From: CAZFIO01 sp964519585
GTDB taxonomy: Bacteria > Bacillota > Clostridia > Tissierellales > Tissierellaceae
Direction of reading: 5' to 3'
Assembly (NCBI GenBank): GCA_964519585.1
Contig: CAZFIO010000089.1
Span: 1 to 9,061 of the forward strand
Length of the DNA stretch: 9,061 nucleotides
A program made the position numbers and the translations under genes. Below the pieces are notes generated by a model, which saw only the letters and a list, made by a program, of their open reading frames with translations, was not told the DNA's origin and made no database searches. Of this stretch, positions 6,786 through 9,061 are shown one piece after another (position 1 is the first letter of the stretch; every line of letters begins with the position of its first letter).

Positions 6786-7910
6786 ATGGAAAAGTGTTTA
6801 GGAATTATAAGCTACGGTGAGGAAGATAAAAACTTTGGTGGATTATGCAAACATCGTCCTGGCTATATGTTGCCTTTTGGCGGCAGATATAGGTTAATTG
6901 ACTTTGCAATTTCAAACATGGTCAACCACGGATTACAGACCATAGCTATATATACTGGTGATAAGATAAGGTCAACCATGGACCATGTTGGAAACGGAAA
7001 GCCCTGGGACTTAAATAGAAGATTTAACGGTCTAATCCTATTTCCCCCTGTTTATAATGAGGAAATAGATATGCAAACGGGAGAAATACCGCAATTTTAC
7101 TCTACACTGGAATTTCTTAATCTAATAAGAGAAGAATATGTTTATATGGCAAACCCAAGTATAATTGCAAAGATAGATTTAAATAAGGCCTTTAAGAAAT
7201 TTAAAGATACGGATGCAGATATTTCACTTATATATAAGAAACAATATGATCCAATGGGAGAACTAATAAACACTGATAAACTCCATCTAGATAAGAAGGG
7301 AAACATGATAAATATGGGGTTGAACTTAGGGACTGAAAAGAGTTTCAACCATTTTCTTAGTATGGGCTTTATAAAGAAAGAGGTATTTATAAATATAATT
7401 AAGGCTTCCATAGAGAAGGGAAATGCAAGATCTTTTAGGGAAGCTATGTTACAATATAAATCTGACTACAAAATTAATTCCTTTGAATTCCAGGGTCATG
7501 TGGAAGTAATCAGGGATTTAAAATCCTTTTATGATGCAAATTTGAACCTATTAAAAAGGGAAATATCAAAGGAACTATTCTTTGATAGGGGACTTATATT
7601 CACAAAAACCAAGGATGAACCATCCACTCTTTATACTGAAAGTTCCAACGTACAAAACTCTTTAATTGCCAATGGTTGCATAATTGAAGGTGAGGTAGAA
7701 AATTCAGTTATATTTAGGGGGGTAAAGGTTGGCAAGGGAGCCGTTGTAAAAAACTCAATAGTCATGCAAAAGGCTCAGATTGAAGATGAGGCCTTGGTTG
7801 TAAATTCAATACTAGATAAGCGGACAATTATTGAGGAAGGTGCAAGAATTGCAGGAAGTGGCATCATGCCCTACGTAGTAGAAAAGTACAAAAGTATAAA
7901 AAAGGATTGA
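6786..7910 (+). CDS. glgD: GlgD, degenerate ADP-glucose pyrophosphorylase subunit
   Basis: A 374-residue GlgC paralogue expected to act as the non-catalytic, modulating partner of GlgC. The fold markers remain: MLPFGGRYRLIDFAISN (28-44), and beta-helix repeats from about 285. The catalytic signatures are gone. The GGxGxRL loop is replaced by SYGEEDKNFGG (9-19), WYxGTAxA by FYSTLEF (104-110), SGDHIYKMD by ANPSIIAKID (122-131, no aspartate at the metal position), and YWKDVGT by QGHVEVI (236-242). It starts 13 nt after glgC behind AAAGGAGGGG (6771-6780), the strongest ribosome binding site of the operon. This fits reports in other firmicutes, where GlgD raises GlgC activity. The pattern is a normal family trait, not a broken gene. 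Confidence 0.94.
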   Translation: MEKCLGIISYGEEDKNFGGLCKHRPGYMLPFGGRYRLIDFAISNMVNHGLQTIAIYTGDKIRSTMDHVGNGKPWDLNRRFNGLILFPPVYNEEIDMQTGEIPQFYSTLEFLNLIREEYVYMANPSIIAKIDLNKAFKKFKDTDADISLIYKKQYDPMGELINTDKLHLDKKGNMINMGLNLGTEKSFNHFLSMGFIKKEVFINIIKASIEKGNARSFREAMLQYKSDYKINSFEFQGHVEVIRDLKSFYDANLNLLKREISKELFFDRGLIFTKTKDEPSTLYTESSNVQNSLIANGCIIEGEVENSVIFRGVKVGKGAVVKNSIVMQKAQIEDEALVVNSILDKRTIIEEGARIAGSGIMPYVVEKYKSIKKD

Positions 7911-7914
7911 TATT

Positions 7915-9061
7915 ATGAAAATATTATATGTTGCTTCGGAAGCTTCTCCTTTTATAAAAACTGGAGGGCTTGCAGATGTTGCCGGTTCTCTGCCAAAAGC
8001 CCTAAAAGAAATAGGAAATGATATAAGGGTGGTGTTGCCCCTATACTCTGCTATAGATAAAAGTTTTAAGGATAAAATGAAAAAGCTAGGGGAATTCTAT
8101 GTAGATCTAGGCTGGAGAAGTCAATATGTAGGTATATTCTCCCTTATGCATGAAGGGGTAGAGCATTACTTTATAGACAACGAATATTATTTCAAAAGGA
8201 ACAATATCTATGGAGAATATGACGATGGAGAAAGGTTTATATTTTTTTCAAAAGCAGTGGCAATCTTGCTTAAGGAAATTGACTTTGGGGATTCTATAGT
8301 ACATTCTAATGACTGGCATAGTGGCTTAGTCTCACTTTATATTAAAGACTTTGCTAAGGGGGATGACTTTTATAGGAAGATAAAAACAGTATTTACCATT
8401 CATAATTTAAAATATCAAGGTGTCTTTGATATATCAATATTAGAAGAAGTGGCTGGACTTTCTATGGATTATTATAGGGATGATGGATTAAAGTTTTATG
8501 ATAAGATAAATCTTATGAAGGCAGGGATTGTATATTCAGATATATTAACCACAGTATCAAAAACATACGCGGAGGAAATAAAAGAGTCCTACTACGGAGA
8601 ACAACTAGAAGGGATTATAAAAAAACATGAGGATAAGTTAGTAGGGATTATAAATGGTATAGATTATGACTTATACAATCCAGAAAAGGATAAAAACATT
8701 TCCAGAAACTATAAATTTAAAACTATAGAATTCAAGCAAAAGAATAAAAACGAATTACAAAAGTTATACCATTTACCAACCAAGGATGTTCCAGTTTTAG
8801 CTATGGTATCAAGACTAGTAGCTATGAAGGGCCTAGATTTGGTAAAATATATATTGGATGAACTACTCCAAGAGGATATACAGGTAATTGTTTTAGGCAC
8901 AGGTGATAGGGAATATGAAGATATGTTTAGATATTTCCAAGGCAGATATCCAGATAAATTAGCATCAAGAATTTATTTCAACAACAAAGAAGCCCATATG
9001 ATATATGCAGGGGCTGATATGCTTATTATGCCTTCTATGGCAGAGCCATGCGGCATATCCC
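7915..9061 (+). CDS. glgA: Glycogen synthase GlgA (ADP-glucose, GT5), 3' end outside window
   Basis: The first 382 residues of a protein usually near 475-480. It transfers glucose from ADP-glucose to the non-reducing end of alpha-1,4 glucan, a GT-B fold retaining transferase of family GT5. Visible motifs are KTGGLADV with Lys15, HSNDWHSGL (130-138), TIHNLKYQG with His163, VSRL with Arg300, Lys305 in MKGLDL, and EPCG with Glu377. Arg300, Lys305 and Glu377 fall at the same numbers as the Escherichia coli catalytic residues. The frame is open to the window edge. ATG lies 4 nt after the glgD stop, with AAAGGA (7901-7906) overlapping glgD's end. Slightly unusual are VAMKGLDL where TDQKGLDL-like sequence is common, and SMAEPCG for the usual S-x-FEPCG. 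Confidence 0.96.
   Translation, partial: MKILYVASEASPFIKTGGLADVAGSLPKALKEIGNDIRVVLPLYSAIDKSFKDKMKKLGEFYVDLGWRSQYVGIFSLMHEGVEHYFIDNEYYFKRNNIYGEYDDGERFIFFSKAVAILLKEIDFGDSIVHSNDWHSGLVSLYIKDFAKGDDFYRKIKTVFTIHNLKYQGVFDISILEEVAGLSMDYYRDDGLKFYDKINLMKAGIVYSDILTTVSKTYAEEIKESYYGEQLEGIIKKHEDKLVGIINGIDYDLYNPEKDKNISRNYKFKTIEFKQKNKNELQKLYHLPTKDVPVLAMVSRLVAMKGLDLVKYILDELLQEDIQVIVLGTGDREYEDMFRYFQGRYPDKLASRIYFNNKEAHMIYAGADMLIMPSMAEPCGIS

Noticed and set aside
6786..7910. glgD as a second catalytic glgC or a decaying pseudogene
   Set aside because: The frame is intact and well initiated, and loss of the active site is the known state of the GlgD family.

Overview
The window looks like chromosome from a low-GC, Gram-positive anaerobe of the Clostridia/Tissierellia type. 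The grounds are AT-rich coding sequence, strong GGAGG-type ribosome binding sites, a glgB-glgC-glgD-glgA operon containing the firmicute-specific GlgD subunit, and a cysteine-rich protein of a kind I associate with spore-forming clostridia. The genus cannot be fixed from the sequence alone. I see no phage, IS, CRISPR or toxin/defence signature, and the window is mostly ordinary core metabolism.

Left end (1-1326): the 3' part of tRNA-Ile(GAT), then a complete tRNA with a CAT anticodon and a bidirectional hairpin terminator. A minus-strand gene for a YprB-like DnaQ-fold exonuclease converges on that terminator. A short divergent promoter region follows.

Middle (1327-3769): a plus-strand threonine synthase gene with its own extended -10 promoter. 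It converges, through a 12-bp stem hairpin, on a minus-strand gene for a 331-residue cysteine-rich protein of unknown function. That gene is divergent from the glycogen operon. The 225-bp spacer between them holds a perfect 7-bp inverted repeat on which candidate promoters for both directions overlap.

Right part (3770-9061): glgB, glgC, glgD and glgA are packed on the plus strand with 6, 13 and 4 nt between them; glgA runs off the window. Together they make glycogen (granulose). GlgC, probably with the catalytically degenerate GlgD, makes ADP-glucose from glucose-1-phosphate and ATP. GlgA adds the glucose to alpha-1,4 chains, and GlgB adds alpha-1,6 branches.

The least explained items are the cysteine-rich protein and the shared divergent control region between it and the glycogen operon.
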